Of a DNA stretch of 64,000 nucleotides, positions 27,455 to 36,092 are shown one piece after another. The DNA is from Holosporaceae bacterium 'Namur' (GTDB taxonomy: Bacteria; Pseudomonadota; Alphaproteobacteria; Rickettsiales; Midichloriaceae). The DNA lies in contig JACGYV010000006.1 of assembly GCA_014116815.1 (NCBI GenBank), positions 14,971 through 78,970 on the forward strand, written 5' to 3'. Numbering within the stretch: position 1 is the stretch's first letter; each line of letters begins with the position of its first letter. Below the pieces are notes generated by a model. That model was given only the letters and a program-made list of their open reading frames with translations. It was not told the DNA's origin and ran no database searches. The position numbers were made by a program, and so were the translations under genes.

Positions 27455-28999
27455 ATGAATAATAAAATTTCCTCAATTTATTTCTGTGATAAAATTTATT
27501 TCGAAACAGCCACTACTCCATTTCTTAGGGCTAACTCAGTCAGTTTGTTCGGCTCCAGGTCAACAACTGTAGCAAGAATGTTACAAGGAATTTGGCCGGG
27601 CTCAACTTCAACAACGGATAAACTATATATTGCCGGCACATTATCAAGCAACATAAGGTTATTAACCGATGCCGAAAGGTTAGGAGATCTGTTTGCTTTA
27701 TCACTGATACATCGCATTATAAGCATAGCCGCTTCCAGCGCAAAGCTTTACACTGATAACTCAAATATCAGGCCGCTTTTTAAATATACTACTTCACTGG
27801 CACTCAGTGCCATACCTGCCTTATTTTTAATTTATGTCGTAGGGTATCCTGCTGAAGATTTAATCTTAAATGCATGCATTACTCAATTATCTGCAGCCGC
27901 TATTTCATTTGTTTCTCTAAGAGCAAGTAACTTTTTAAGAAGCTTAGAATTAATTTCATATGACAACGAGTTCAGTAAAACCGGTTACATAAGCAGATTA
28001 CTTACTTCATCCGCTATTGATATCTTTTTATCAGCCTGCTTGCGCGGTATGCAGAATTATATGAACCCCATAAATCAATTCGGTTTCCATAATACTATCG
28101 TATATTGCTTTAAGGATTATTCATCTTATAACATTCATAATGCTTCCAATCTGGAAATAATACAAATGATTTATACAACTATACCTCTTATCTCGGTTGT
28201 AGATAAGGCAGTATGGTTTTTAGGCAAAACTGCAGTCGATGCATGCATTTTAGGATTACATGCATTCGGTAAAATTCCGGAAATCAGATCTCCTTTTATC
28301 AATGCTTTCGCAAATACTAATAAGGAAATTTTAGAAGTAGAAAATGAACCTAAACGCGAGCCTTGGACTAAAAAACTACGATTTGAATATAAGAAAAGGC
28401 AAGAAGCGAATAAAACGGCTGAACAAGAGATTACAGATTCAAGAAAAGACATTACTACTATTAATTATGCTAAACCTGATAAGGAACCGGACAATACACT
28501 TATACATAGAGTTAAGGAAAAAGTTAAAACCCGGCCTTCAACATCCAGGGTGCCGGGTAGCATTGATAAAAAAGAGCAACTTCCACAAATGGAACAAGAA
28601 CAAGATTTTACAACCCCTTATAAAATAACTACGAAATTTTATACTTTTTATAAAATTGATTCTGCATTACTCAAAAACACTTGGGGAGTACTTGAGCTAA
28701 AAAAATATAAAGGTGATGAAAATTTGTTTGAAAGATCATTAGCCAGCGGGCATGTATCCAACAGGCATTCCTCTATAAAATATATTAATTCTTCGGATAA
28801 ATATGAAATCAGACCGCAAAGAAGCGGCGACAGGATTTTAGGAAAGCTGGAAAAAGGTAGAGCAGGCTTTAACAGTCTAGCCTCCCTTGGTGAGGCAATG
28901 GATTTATATGAAAAATGTAAAGCTGCCGGCAACGGAGAAGAGCCTAGCCTAATAATATTCAACCAGCGTGTTAAACACCAGGATATAGGTAGAGCTTAA
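27455..28999 (+). CDS. Uncharacterised 514-aa membrane protein with charged C-terminal half
   Basis: I do not recognise this protein. The N-terminal half has hydrophobic stretches consistent with three to five membrane segments, for example ALSAIPALFLIYVVGYPAE and ACITQLSAAAISFVSL around 110-150. From about residue 295 it is highly charged (EPWTKKLRFEYKKRQEANKTAEQEI), then low-complexity. It ends in a segment with VSNRHSSIKYINSSDKYEIRPQRSG. Membrane-plus-charged-tail architecture recurs in other orphan proteins of this window. Its last four bases overlap nth tail to tail. It is possibly a secreted or surface effector (inference). Confidence 0.6.
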   Translation: MNNKISSIYFCDKIYFETATTPFLRANSVSLFGSRSTTVARMLQGIWPGSTSTTDKLYIAGTLSSNIRLLTDAERLGDLFALSLIHRIISIAASSAKLYTDNSNIRPLFKYTTSLALSAIPALFLIYVVGYPAEDLILNACITQLSAAAISFVSLRASNFLRSLELISYDNEFSKTGYISRLLTSSAIDIFLSACLRGMQNYMNPINQFGFHNTIVYCFKDYSSYNIHNASNLEIIQMIYTTIPLISVVDKAVWFLGKTAVDACILGLHAFGKIPEIRSPFINAFANTNKEILEVENEPKREPWTKKLRFEYKKRQEANKTAEQEITDSRKDITTINYAKPDKEPDNTLIHRVKEKVKTRPSTSRVPGSIDKKEQLPQMEQEQDFTTPYKITTKFYTFYKIDSALLKNTWGVLELKKYKGDENLFERSLASGHVSNRHSSIKYINSSDKYEIRPQRSGDRILGKLEKGRAGFNSLASLGEAMDLYEKCKAAGNGEEPSLIIFNQRVKHQDIGRA

Positions 29000-29631
29000 A
29001 AACACTTATATTTATACTCACATATATCATTAATTATGCATGAACCACATTCGGGCTTTCTTGCCTTGCAGGTATAACGCCCATGTAGAACCAGCCAGAA
29101 ATGCGCTTTAGGTCGCCACCTGGAAGGAACCTTTTTCATTAGTTCCAGTTCAGTTTTTTCCGGGGTATTAGTTTTACAAAAACCTATTCGATTAGATACG
29201 CGAAAAATATGCGTATCCACCGCTATGGTCGGCTCATTGAACACACAGTTTAAAATAACATTTGCCGATTTTCTCCCTACTCCCGGAAGTGAAGTTAGCT
29301 CAATCATTGAGGCCGGCACCTCACCCCCAAATCTTTCAATTAAAGCTTTACTCATTAAAATTATATTCTTTGCTTTTGCATTATATAAACCGATGGATTT
29401 TATTATTTCTTTTAATTTTTCTTCTCCAAGCTCAATCATCTTTTGCGGAGTGCTTGCAATCTCAAATAGTTTGGGGGTTACACGGTTCACCCCTTTATCG
29501 GTTGCTTGTGCCGATAAAACTACTGCAACTAGTAACGTAAAAGGGCAAGAATAATCCAGCTCAATTTTAGGATCAGGCTTATTTGCGAAAAACCTTTCAA
29601 AAACTTCATTGATTTGCTTAGCTTTCAACAT
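28996..29631 (-). CDS. nth: Endonuclease III
   Basis: The 211-residue base-excision repair enzyme removes oxidised pyrimidines and nicks the strand. The helix-hairpin-helix motif LPGVGRKSANVILN carries the catalytic Lys121. Asp139 lies in VDTHIFRVSNRIG. The C-terminal iron-sulfur cluster motif C-x6-C-x2-C-x5-C is complete (Cys188, 195, 198, 204). These positions match the E. coli enzyme almost exactly. The gene is convergent with the unknown membrane-protein gene, overlapping it by four bases. Confidence 0.97.
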   Translation of the reverse strand: MLKAKQINEVFERFFANKPDPKIELDYSCPFTLLVAVVLSAQATDKGVNRVTPKLFEIASTPQKMIELGEEKLKEIIKSIGLYNAKAKNIILMSKALIERFGGEVPASMIELTSLPGVGRKSANVILNCVFNEPTIAVDTHIFRVSNRIGFCKTNTPEKTELELMKKVPSRWRPKAHFWLVLHGRYTCKARKPECGSCIINDICEYKYKCF

Positions 29632-29734
29632 ATTTTATTCTCAATATTCTTCCGAAAAGTTGATACGCGAGAAAACAATTCTGTACAATAAGTTTTTTGT
29701 TATATTACTATAAAAAGTATTTAGGAAAGAATAC

Positions 29735-30691
29735 ATGCGGCAAGAAGTATATAAAATATCCATAGTAATACCATGCTATAACGAGTCTCAAGGCATTAAA
29801 GAGGCTTATATGAGTATTATGCAAACAATTGGTCATTTAAAAAAAACTTATGAAATTATATTTATTAATGACGGAAGCCAAGACGATACTATAGAAGCAT
29901 TAAATGAAATATATCAGAATCACGATCATATAAAGATAATAGATTTAACCAGAAATTTCGGCAAAGAAGCAGCTTTAACCTGCGGCTTAGATTATGCAAA
30001 CGGGGATATCATTATCCCGATGGATGCGGATTTTCAGGATCCCCCTGAACTTATCCCATCAATGATAAGTTTATGGCAGCAAGGTTATGATGTAGTTTTA
30101 GCTAAGCGCAATAATCGCGAAGGTGAGAGCTTTATTAAAAAGTTTACCGCGAAAATGTTCTATAAACTATTTTTAAAATTATCTAAAACTCCACTTCCTG
30201 AAAACACAGGCGATTTTAGATTAATGGATAGAAAAGTAGTTGAGAAAATAAAGCTGCTACGTGAAAAAAACCGATTTATGAAAGGTATATTTTCTTGGGT
30301 GGGGTTTAAAACCGCCACTATTACTTTTGATCGACCGAAAAGAAAGCACGGCCAAACTTCCTGGGATTATAAAAAACTCTTTAGCTTCGCTATGGACGGC
30401 ATATTTTCTTTTTCTACGCTGCCGCTTAAAATTTGGCTTTATATTGGGGTGATGATCTCTCTCTTTTCTTTAAGTTATGCGTTATTTCTTGTGCTTAGAA
30501 CTATATTTTACGGCATTGAGCTTCCGGGATATGCTTCAATAATGGTTGCAATATTATTCATGGGCGGAGTGCAATTGATAAGCCTTGGAGTAATTGGTGA
30601 ATATATTGCCCGCGTTTATAAAGAAACTAAAAACCGCCCTATTTATTTAATTAATGAAATTTATGCTGAAGATGAAAAAACAACTAAATAA
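29735..30691 (+). CDS. Glycosyltransferase family 2, DPM1/GtrB-like with C-terminal membrane helices
   Basis: The 318-residue protein has a GT-A domain: IVIPCYNESQGI nucleotide site, EIIFINDGSQDDT, and a metal-binding PMDADFQDPPELIP motif. LMDRKVVEKIKLL and KHGQTSWDYKKLF follow. Two membrane helices lie near 230-255 and 268-295. This layout is that of polyprenyl-phosphate sugar transferases (GtrB, ArnC, DPM1), which load a sugar on undecaprenyl phosphate at the inner membrane. It is paralogous in architecture to the gene at 37.4 kb. Its 3' end overlaps coaE. Confidence 0.9.
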   Translation: MRQEVYKISIVIPCYNESQGIKEAYMSIMQTIGHLKKTYEIIFINDGSQDDTIEALNEIYQNHDHIKIIDLTRNFGKEAALTCGLDYANGDIIIPMDADFQDPPELIPSMISLWQQGYDVVLAKRNNREGESFIKKFTAKMFYKLFLKLSKTPLPENTGDFRLMDRKVVEKIKLLREKNRFMKGIFSWVGFKTATITFDRPKRKHGQTSWDYKKLFSFAMDGIFSFSTLPLKIWLYIGVMISLFSLSYALFLVLRTIFYGIELPGYASIMVAILFMGGVQLISLGVIGEYIARVYKETKNRPIYLINEIYAEDEKTTK

Positions 30692-31316
30692 ATATGGTCA
30701 AATTATTGCTATTACGGGTGGAATCGGTGCTGGTAAATCTTTTATTTTAAGATGTTTTCGGCGCTTAGGGTTTGTCATCTATTCCTTTGATCAGATAATT
30801 GCCGATATGTATAAAAAAGGCGGCAGCGCCTATCAGGCAGTAGCAGCTGCTTTCCCTGAATGCACAACACCTGATATGATTGACAAGCAACTCTTGGCTA
30901 AAAAAGTTTTCAGTAATAAAGATGATTTGATAAAATTAGAATCTATCGTTCATCCGATCGTCAGAGAAGATTTATATAAGTTCGTCAAACAAATAAGAAA
31001 GCACAGTAAAACATCAATAGTAGTAGAAGTACCTCTCTTATTTGAAACTGCTCACCCCTATGGTTTTGACATTACAATAAGTGCTATTGTTAATAAAGAG
31101 ACCCAACTAAATCGTGTTTTGCAGAGAAAAAATATGACTATTGATAAATTTAATGCTATTGTGGAGCGGCAAACTACGGATAATTATAGAATCAATAATT
31201 CTGATTTTATTATTGATACAGGTGTCAGTATGGCACATACGTTTAAACAAATTAAAATTTTAGTATATGGCAGATATAAGAGAAATAGTACTCGATACGG
31301 AAACCACAGGCCTTAA
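30672..31316 (+). CDS. coaE: Dephospho-CoA kinase
   Basis: CoaE phosphorylates dephospho-CoA, the last step of CoA synthesis. The P-loop ITGGIGAGKSF, YSFDQIIADMYKKGG, LESIVHPIVREDLY and VVEVPLLFETA are all family signatures. Three in-frame ATGs (30654, 30663, 30672) are possible. I favour 30672 (214 residues), which leaves a 15-residue lead before the P-loop. All three overlap the end of the glycosyltransferase gene. The C-terminal 50 bases overlap dnaQ in another frame. Glycosyltransferase, coaE and dnaQ therefore form one tightly overlapping run. Confidence 0.92.
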   Translation: MKKQLNKYGQIIAITGGIGAGKSFILRCFRRLGFVIYSFDQIIADMYKKGGSAYQAVAAAFPECTTPDMIDKQLLAKKVFSNKDDLIKLESIVHPIVREDLYKFVKQIRKHSKTSIVVEVPLLFETAHPYGFDITISAIVNKETQLNRVLQRKNMTIDKFNAIVERQTTDNYRINNSDFIIDTGVSMAHTFKQIKILVYGRYKRNSTRYGNHRP

Positions 31317-31953
31317 CCCTTATGAAGGTCATCGGATTATTGAAATCGGTTGCGTGGAACTGATTAATCGTGAAATAACCGGTAGAACCTATCACACTTA
31401 TATCAATCCGCTTCGGGATGTCCCTTCGGATTCCTATGCAATTCACGGAATTTCTTCAAAGTTTTTGCTGGATAAACCTCTTTTTAAAGATATCGTTAAA
31501 GATTTCCTTAATTTTTTGGAAGGGGGCAACTTAATCATTCATAATGCCGGTTTCGATATCGGTTTTATTAATTATGAACTGAATTTAATTTCGCTTAAAC
31601 TTTTAAATTTTGATAATGTTATAGATACTTTAACTCTAGCAAGACGCAAGTTCCCTAAATCGCCGGCAAGCCTCGATGCTTTATGTCAGCGGTTTAACAT
31701 CAGCTTGGAAAACCGTGAGAAACACGGTGCTTTAATTGATTCCGAATTACTTGCTCAAGTTTATATTGCACTTCTTGAAGGCTCCCAATCAACCCTAAGT
31801 TTTGCAGAAGACGTTGATAACATAATGAAAACAATTAAAGCGGAAAGCAATTTCCCTTATCGTAGGTTCCAAATAACTACGCAGGAAGAAAAACTCCATA
31901 AAGATTTTGTTGAAAAAATTCCTAATTCTTTGTGGAAATCTTATAACAATTAG
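31267..31953 (+). CDS. dnaQ: DNA polymerase III epsilon subunit (3'-5' proofreading exonuclease)
   Basis: The 228-residue DEDD-h exonuclease has Exo I IVLDTETTGLNPYEGH (Asp10, Glu12), Exo II IIHNAGFDIGFINYEL and Exo III HGALIDSELLAQVYI. It proofreads for the replicative polymerase. The C-terminal tail after about 185 would bind the alpha subunit. The ATG overlaps the end of coaE by 50 bases, so the start lies within an active upstream frame. It is convergent with the disrupted DHH gene, separated by zero bases after its stop. Confidence 0.95.
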   Translation: MADIREIVLDTETTGLNPYEGHRIIEIGCVELINREITGRTYHTYINPLRDVPSDSYAIHGISSKFLLDKPLFKDIVKDFLNFLEGGNLIIHNAGFDIGFINYELNLISLKLLNFDNVIDTLTLARRKFPKSPASLDALCQRFNISLENREKHGALIDSELLAQVYIALLEGSQSTLSFAEDVDNIMKTIKAESNFPYRRFQITTQEEKLHKDFVEKIPNSLWKSYNN

Positions 31954-32907
31954 TTATAGGATTTTGCCTTCATCAAGCTTTTTCAGTATTTCTTTTCTTA
32001 GGAACAGCTGTTTTGTTTCACCAATATACCCGGTAAATACTGCACCTAAATGTGTTTTCAGCTTTGTTTTAATAAATTCGCTGCTGGTAATTATATAATT
32101 CTTGTTTTCTTCTATGCTGGCTATAGTTAAAAACCAGTTTAGATTGCTATGCACAAGCTCATTAATATCTAACCCATCTAAAACTATTTCTAATATATCA
32201 TGCCGGTTAATAAATGAAGCTGCATTCCATAATTCCAGTTGAGCGATTAAATAATCATCATTATTAATTACTAAGCTTTTAGTATCATTAGCTATGGCTA
32301 TTTTCGGTTCCGATAAAATTTCCTGCTCGGTTTCCTTATAATATTGCTGAATCCAAATATCGGGAACAGTGATATACTGCTTTATTTCCTTTGCAGCTCT
32401 AATATCACGCTCTGAGGTAATGCTTGCCCGAAAATTAAGAGTGTTTGAAATAATAGCAGTATAGATTAAATTTGCACCGGCTGATGAAATCATGTTTTCT
32501 TTATTATGCTTTTTATATTCTTCTCAAATGAGCGTTGCACACGAACCGACAGGCTCAATCTTTGCATATACTCCTATTAGATTCTTCCAGTATTCCTCAA
32601 AACCATGATGGTGATCAAATACCTCAATCACCTGCTCTCTTACCGCAAATTTTTCAAAGTAGTTCGGATTGGAAATATCTACCACCACATAATTATAATC
32701 AGAAAGGTTTTCAGGCACATCATGCGATATATCCATGTTCCATGCCAAAACACTTGTAGGCACGGTTTTGTTAAATTCACCCGTAAAGACTATCTTTGCT
32801 TTCTTTCCTTTTAATTCCAAAAGTTCTTTATAAGCAACCGCACAAGCTAATACGTCAATATCAACATATTTACTTCCCGCACAAACTATAATCGGTTTTT
32901 CCATCAT
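31954..32907 (-). pseudogene. DHH-family phosphoesterase gene interrupted by one in-frame TGA
   Basis: Two adjacent open segments, 32907-32524 and 32493-31954, are in the same frame. They are separated only by ten codons beginning with a TGA at residue 128. The first part has a DHH-type metal site: DIDVLACAVAY near 16-24, VVVDIS near 75 and FDHHHGFEEYW with Asp98-His99-His100. It then reads EPVGSCATLI before the stop. Continuing through the stop gives EEYKKHNKEN and a normal downstream helix region. The joined product would be about 317 residues, a normal length for this family (nanoRNA/pyrophosphate-type phosphoesterases). The second part alone lacks the DHH motif. A recent nonsense mutation or a sequencing error is likely. 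Confidence 0.75.
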
Positions 32908-33039
32908 TAACCCTTACTTTTCTACCTTACAGGCGACCAACATTATATAGAGGGTAGTACCGCATAAATCAACTTATTAATAGTTTATTATTAAAAATGT
33001 AAGGAAATTTAATTATGTATTATTTTTTTAATGTAAGTA

Positions 33040-33048
33040 TGTTATAAT
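33040..33048 (+). promoter_or_regulatory. Candidate extended -10 promoter for the ankyrin gene
   Basis: TGTTATAAT (TGnTATAAT) ends 36 bases before the ATG at 33085. The perfect extended -10 needs little -35 support, and no good -35 box is seen. Confidence 0.45.
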
Positions 33049-33084
33049 AAATTTATAAGAGGATATTAATATAGTTTTTTAGCT

Positions 33085-35985
33085 ATGAACTCAAAAGATA
33101 TAAATGTACGCACGGACGAAATTCAAACAACTTCTATGGAAGCTAAAGAATTTGATGAATCTTTACTTCATATGCTTAACAATCTTACTGAAGATCCGAT
33201 TGAAGCTGAAGAGTTAAAGGAATTAAATGATTCTTTTTTAACTCCTTTCATTATGAATAGGCTATTAACGCTTCAGGTAAGTTTAGGTATATTTCAAGAG
33301 GAAATAACAGAGCTTATGAAAGAAGGGGTAAGCCAAAATTCTTCCGTAAGAGGAAAGTTATTACATGCATATAAAGCTATAGTAAATCATGAACTTGAAT
33401 TGGTGCAGGATGCTTCTCCCGAGCAAGTAAGTTTACTACGACTAAGCCAGATGGTAGCATATCTTGCAAGGCCTTATATTGTGGAAGTAATGCAGGAAAG
33501 TATCAAAAAACTGCTTAACCCTAATGAAGTAGAACTTGATATAAATTTACTGAGAGAAGCGATTAATCACGCTAGAGCATCAAATTCATTAGCCGGTGAA
33601 TACTTAGATCTAACTAATGATAAGATAATTAAGAGAATCAGAGCCGGCAAGTTAGCGGTTATTCAACTGCATGACCTTACTCGGGACGGCGAAATTATCT
33701 CAGCTCCTAAGACTTTAGTTCTGCCTCCTGAGCAGGTTGATAAGGAAATAGCAAGACACAAAGAAAAGTTAGGATTTATAACCGGATTTTCAGGCGATAA
33801 AATAACCCAAGAGTATTTCCCTGCCAAAGCGGAGATGGCCGAATGCTTGAGCTTGGCGTTTAGAAATAATGACCTTAGTTTTATAAAACTCTGCTTGGAT
33901 AATAAAAAGCTCTCCAAAGGAGTTTTAGAAGGTCATATGGATCTATTTTACCAAACTTTTGAAAAAGGTAGATTTGATCTTTTGGATATCATGGTTGAAC
34001 ATGAACTGTTCGGCTTTGGTACTAATGAAATTGCGCACATAGATAAAAGACTGCCTTCAGGCCTTACTCCGCTTATGGAAGCTTGTAAAAAGGGGGATTC
34101 AATTCTTGCAAGAAAGCTTATTGCTATGGGTGCTGACACTACCCTCACTGATAAAGACGGATATAATGCTTTAATGTATGCCGCTCTTTATACAAATGAG
34201 CAAATTAATGAACTGAATAAATCGAGTGAAGAGCAGTCAGAAGCAATAAAAGATTTAAAACTTGCTAAGAACAGCATAATTACTGCACTACTTAAAGATA
34301 AAAGACTAGACTTAAATGCTAAAAATAAAGCGGACGGTAAAACCGCAATGCAAATTTTACTGGAGCATTCGGTTATAAAAAATGAACAAGGTATCACTGA
34401 GCTAAGAGGAGACCACGGCGCTATCGAAAAATTAATTGCCGCCGGCGCCGACCCGAGTTTCGGTAAATTCGAACTTAGTTTCAAAGCTAAGTTTTTTATA
34501 ACTGTGGGTATTTCCGTTGCTCTTACCGCCGTAAAAAATGCGGTAATAAATTATATAGGTCTAGGTATTATCGGAAGAACCATATTTTACCCGGTTATCA
34601 GAGTAGTAGATTATGCATTAGATGTAGTTATCGCCTATAAAGCTTATCTTGATGCAAAAAATCCTCTTTATGTATTATCCAGAACTATTTTAGATACCGA
34701 ATATGCTAACGATACTCTAATTAATATGGATAAAAAACCAATGATCGGCGCATTCCATATTAATTGGTACGGTAAAGTTATAGCCGGTGATGATTTAAAA
34801 AATTATATGACAAATCATGTAGGCTATAGAAATATTAAAAACGCTTTCTTTACAACTGAAAGTATCCCGACAACCTCAGGTAATCCTTCGGAATTAAGAT
34901 TAAGCAAAGAAGCACAGCTTATAATGGCTGAAACTTTATTTAACCGTTATTATCGTTTAAAACAAGATTTAGGCAATCATTGGCTGGCTCCTTGGACTCG
35001 TAAAGCTTTAGAAAATTTGAGCGAAGAAATTAAGCAGGCTTACATAAAAACTAACTATGGTTATAAAATAAATAGTACTTCTTTAGAGAAGCTAACTGCA
35101 ATATTTATCCCCTCTAATCATCGGAAGTTGGTGGAAGAGATTTTTGCTTCGGGAGAAAAAAGAGAGCTATTCTATAAATTTCATAGCCTGGTTAAGCTTG
35201 GTGCTTTGTCAGTCGATTTAGAAACCAGATATAACTTGGAGAAATTTGAACAATTGTTACATTCGCCTGAAAGATCTAAACAAATAGAGATTGAAAAAAA
35301 TCATACCGATCAAAAAATTTCTTTTGACGATTTTATAGAATTTTGCCATAGCCTAACAATTGAAGGGGTGGATTTAGATACTACTTTCAGAATTGTTGAG
35401 CATGAATTTAAAAAAGGTTTAGAGAGTGATTACGAACCAAAGACTTTATTCGAACTGATTAGTGGTGCTTCTGCTGATATTATGCATGCAGTGCTTGACG
35501 GGGGAGTAAAAGGTATAGCATATGCAGCCGGATCTTCCCGTAGTAAAGTTCATCATTATTTAGCCGAAGGAATTTCTACCCTCGGAGCTATGGGTAATTC
35601 CGCCTTACATGTAGGAATAAGAGAATTTTATGACAGCATCTATTCCTTACCTGCGGTAGCTTTGGCCGGCGGTGCTTATGCCTTATATAAATGGCCTTCT
35701 CAAAGTTGGGAAGTTTGTAAGTTTGTATTCAATGCAACCTGCTCTTTAGCTGTTATGGCTTACAGCGTTATCTCCTATGCATTATACGGTATAAAAGAAG
35801 CACTTAACCTGACATTAGAGGGAATGTATATAATTAAAGAATTTGCTTTAAATTACTTTGCAGATAATGAGAAATCGTTAAAGGCTCCTGAAGCTAACAA
35901 AGAAGATACCTTAGCTTTAACTGGCAAAGTTGAAAAAAACACCTTCGGTAATATTCAAGGTAATCAGTATGCTACAATACTTTAA
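33085..35985 (+). CDS. Large ankyrin-repeat membrane protein, candidate effector
   Basis: The 966-residue protein has ankyrin-like repeats around 322-375 (SGLTPLMEACKKGDSILARK then DKDGYNALMYAALYT) and a further partial one near 415-460 (GKTAMQIL ... IEKLIAAGADPSFG). The N-terminal 320 residues are helical and acidic. A hydrophobic stretch at about 466-500 and another near 860-910 (ALAGGAYALYKWP and CSLAVMAYSVISYALYG) suggest membrane insertion. There is no signal peptide. Ankyrin proteins in Rickettsiales are often secreted into the host by type IV or type I systems, but I see no confirming signal. It is transcribed alone, followed by the NagZ-like gene. Confidence 0.8.
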   Translation: MNSKDINVRTDEIQTTSMEAKEFDESLLHMLNNLTEDPIEAEELKELNDSFLTPFIMNRLLTLQVSLGIFQEEITELMKEGVSQNSSVRGKLLHAYKAIVNHELELVQDASPEQVSLLRLSQMVAYLARPYIVEVMQESIKKLLNPNEVELDINLLREAINHARASNSLAGEYLDLTNDKIIKRIRAGKLAVIQLHDLTRDGEIISAPKTLVLPPEQVDKEIARHKEKLGFITGFSGDKITQEYFPAKAEMAECLSLAFRNNDLSFIKLCLDNKKLSKGVLEGHMDLFYQTFEKGRFDLLDIMVEHELFGFGTNEIAHIDKRLPSGLTPLMEACKKGDSILARKLIAMGADTTLTDKDGYNALMYAALYTNEQINELNKSSEEQSEAIKDLKLAKNSIITALLKDKRLDLNAKNKADGKTAMQILLEHSVIKNEQGITELRGDHGAIEKLIAAGADPSFGKFELSFKAKFFITVGISVALTAVKNAVINYIGLGIIGRTIFYPVIRVVDYALDVVIAYKAYLDAKNPLYVLSRTILDTEYANDTLINMDKKPMIGAFHINWYGKVIAGDDLKNYMTNHVGYRNIKNAFFTTESIPTTSGNPSELRLSKEAQLIMAETLFNRYYRLKQDLGNHWLAPWTRKALENLSEEIKQAYIKTNYGYKINSTSLEKLTAIFIPSNHRKLVEEIFASGEKRELFYKFHSLVKLGALSVDLETRYNLEKFEQLLHSPERSKQIEIEKNHTDQKISFDDFIEFCHSLTIEGVDLDTTFRIVEHEFKKGLESDYEPKTLFELISGASADIMHAVLDGGVKGIAYAAGSSRSKVHHYLAEGISTLGAMGNSALHVGIREFYDSIYSLPAVALAGGAYALYKWPSQSWEVCKFVFNATCSLAVMAYSVISYALYGIKEALNLTLEGMYIIKEFALNYFADNEKSLKAPEANKEDTLALTGKVEKNTFGNIQGNQYATIL

Positions 35986-36092
35986 TTATTTATAAATATA
36001 AAAAGGGTAATTAATAAATTTAAACTTAATATTTTATTAATTTAACTTTTTTACCTATACTCTATACTTAGCTTCATTATTAATCAAAAAAG

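Noticed and set aside
32494..32523. TGA as a sense codon (recoding or an alternative genetic code)
   Set aside because: TGA terminates other intact genes in the window, including the RND adaptor, htrA and EamA genes. A private nonsense mutation or sequencing error is simpler.
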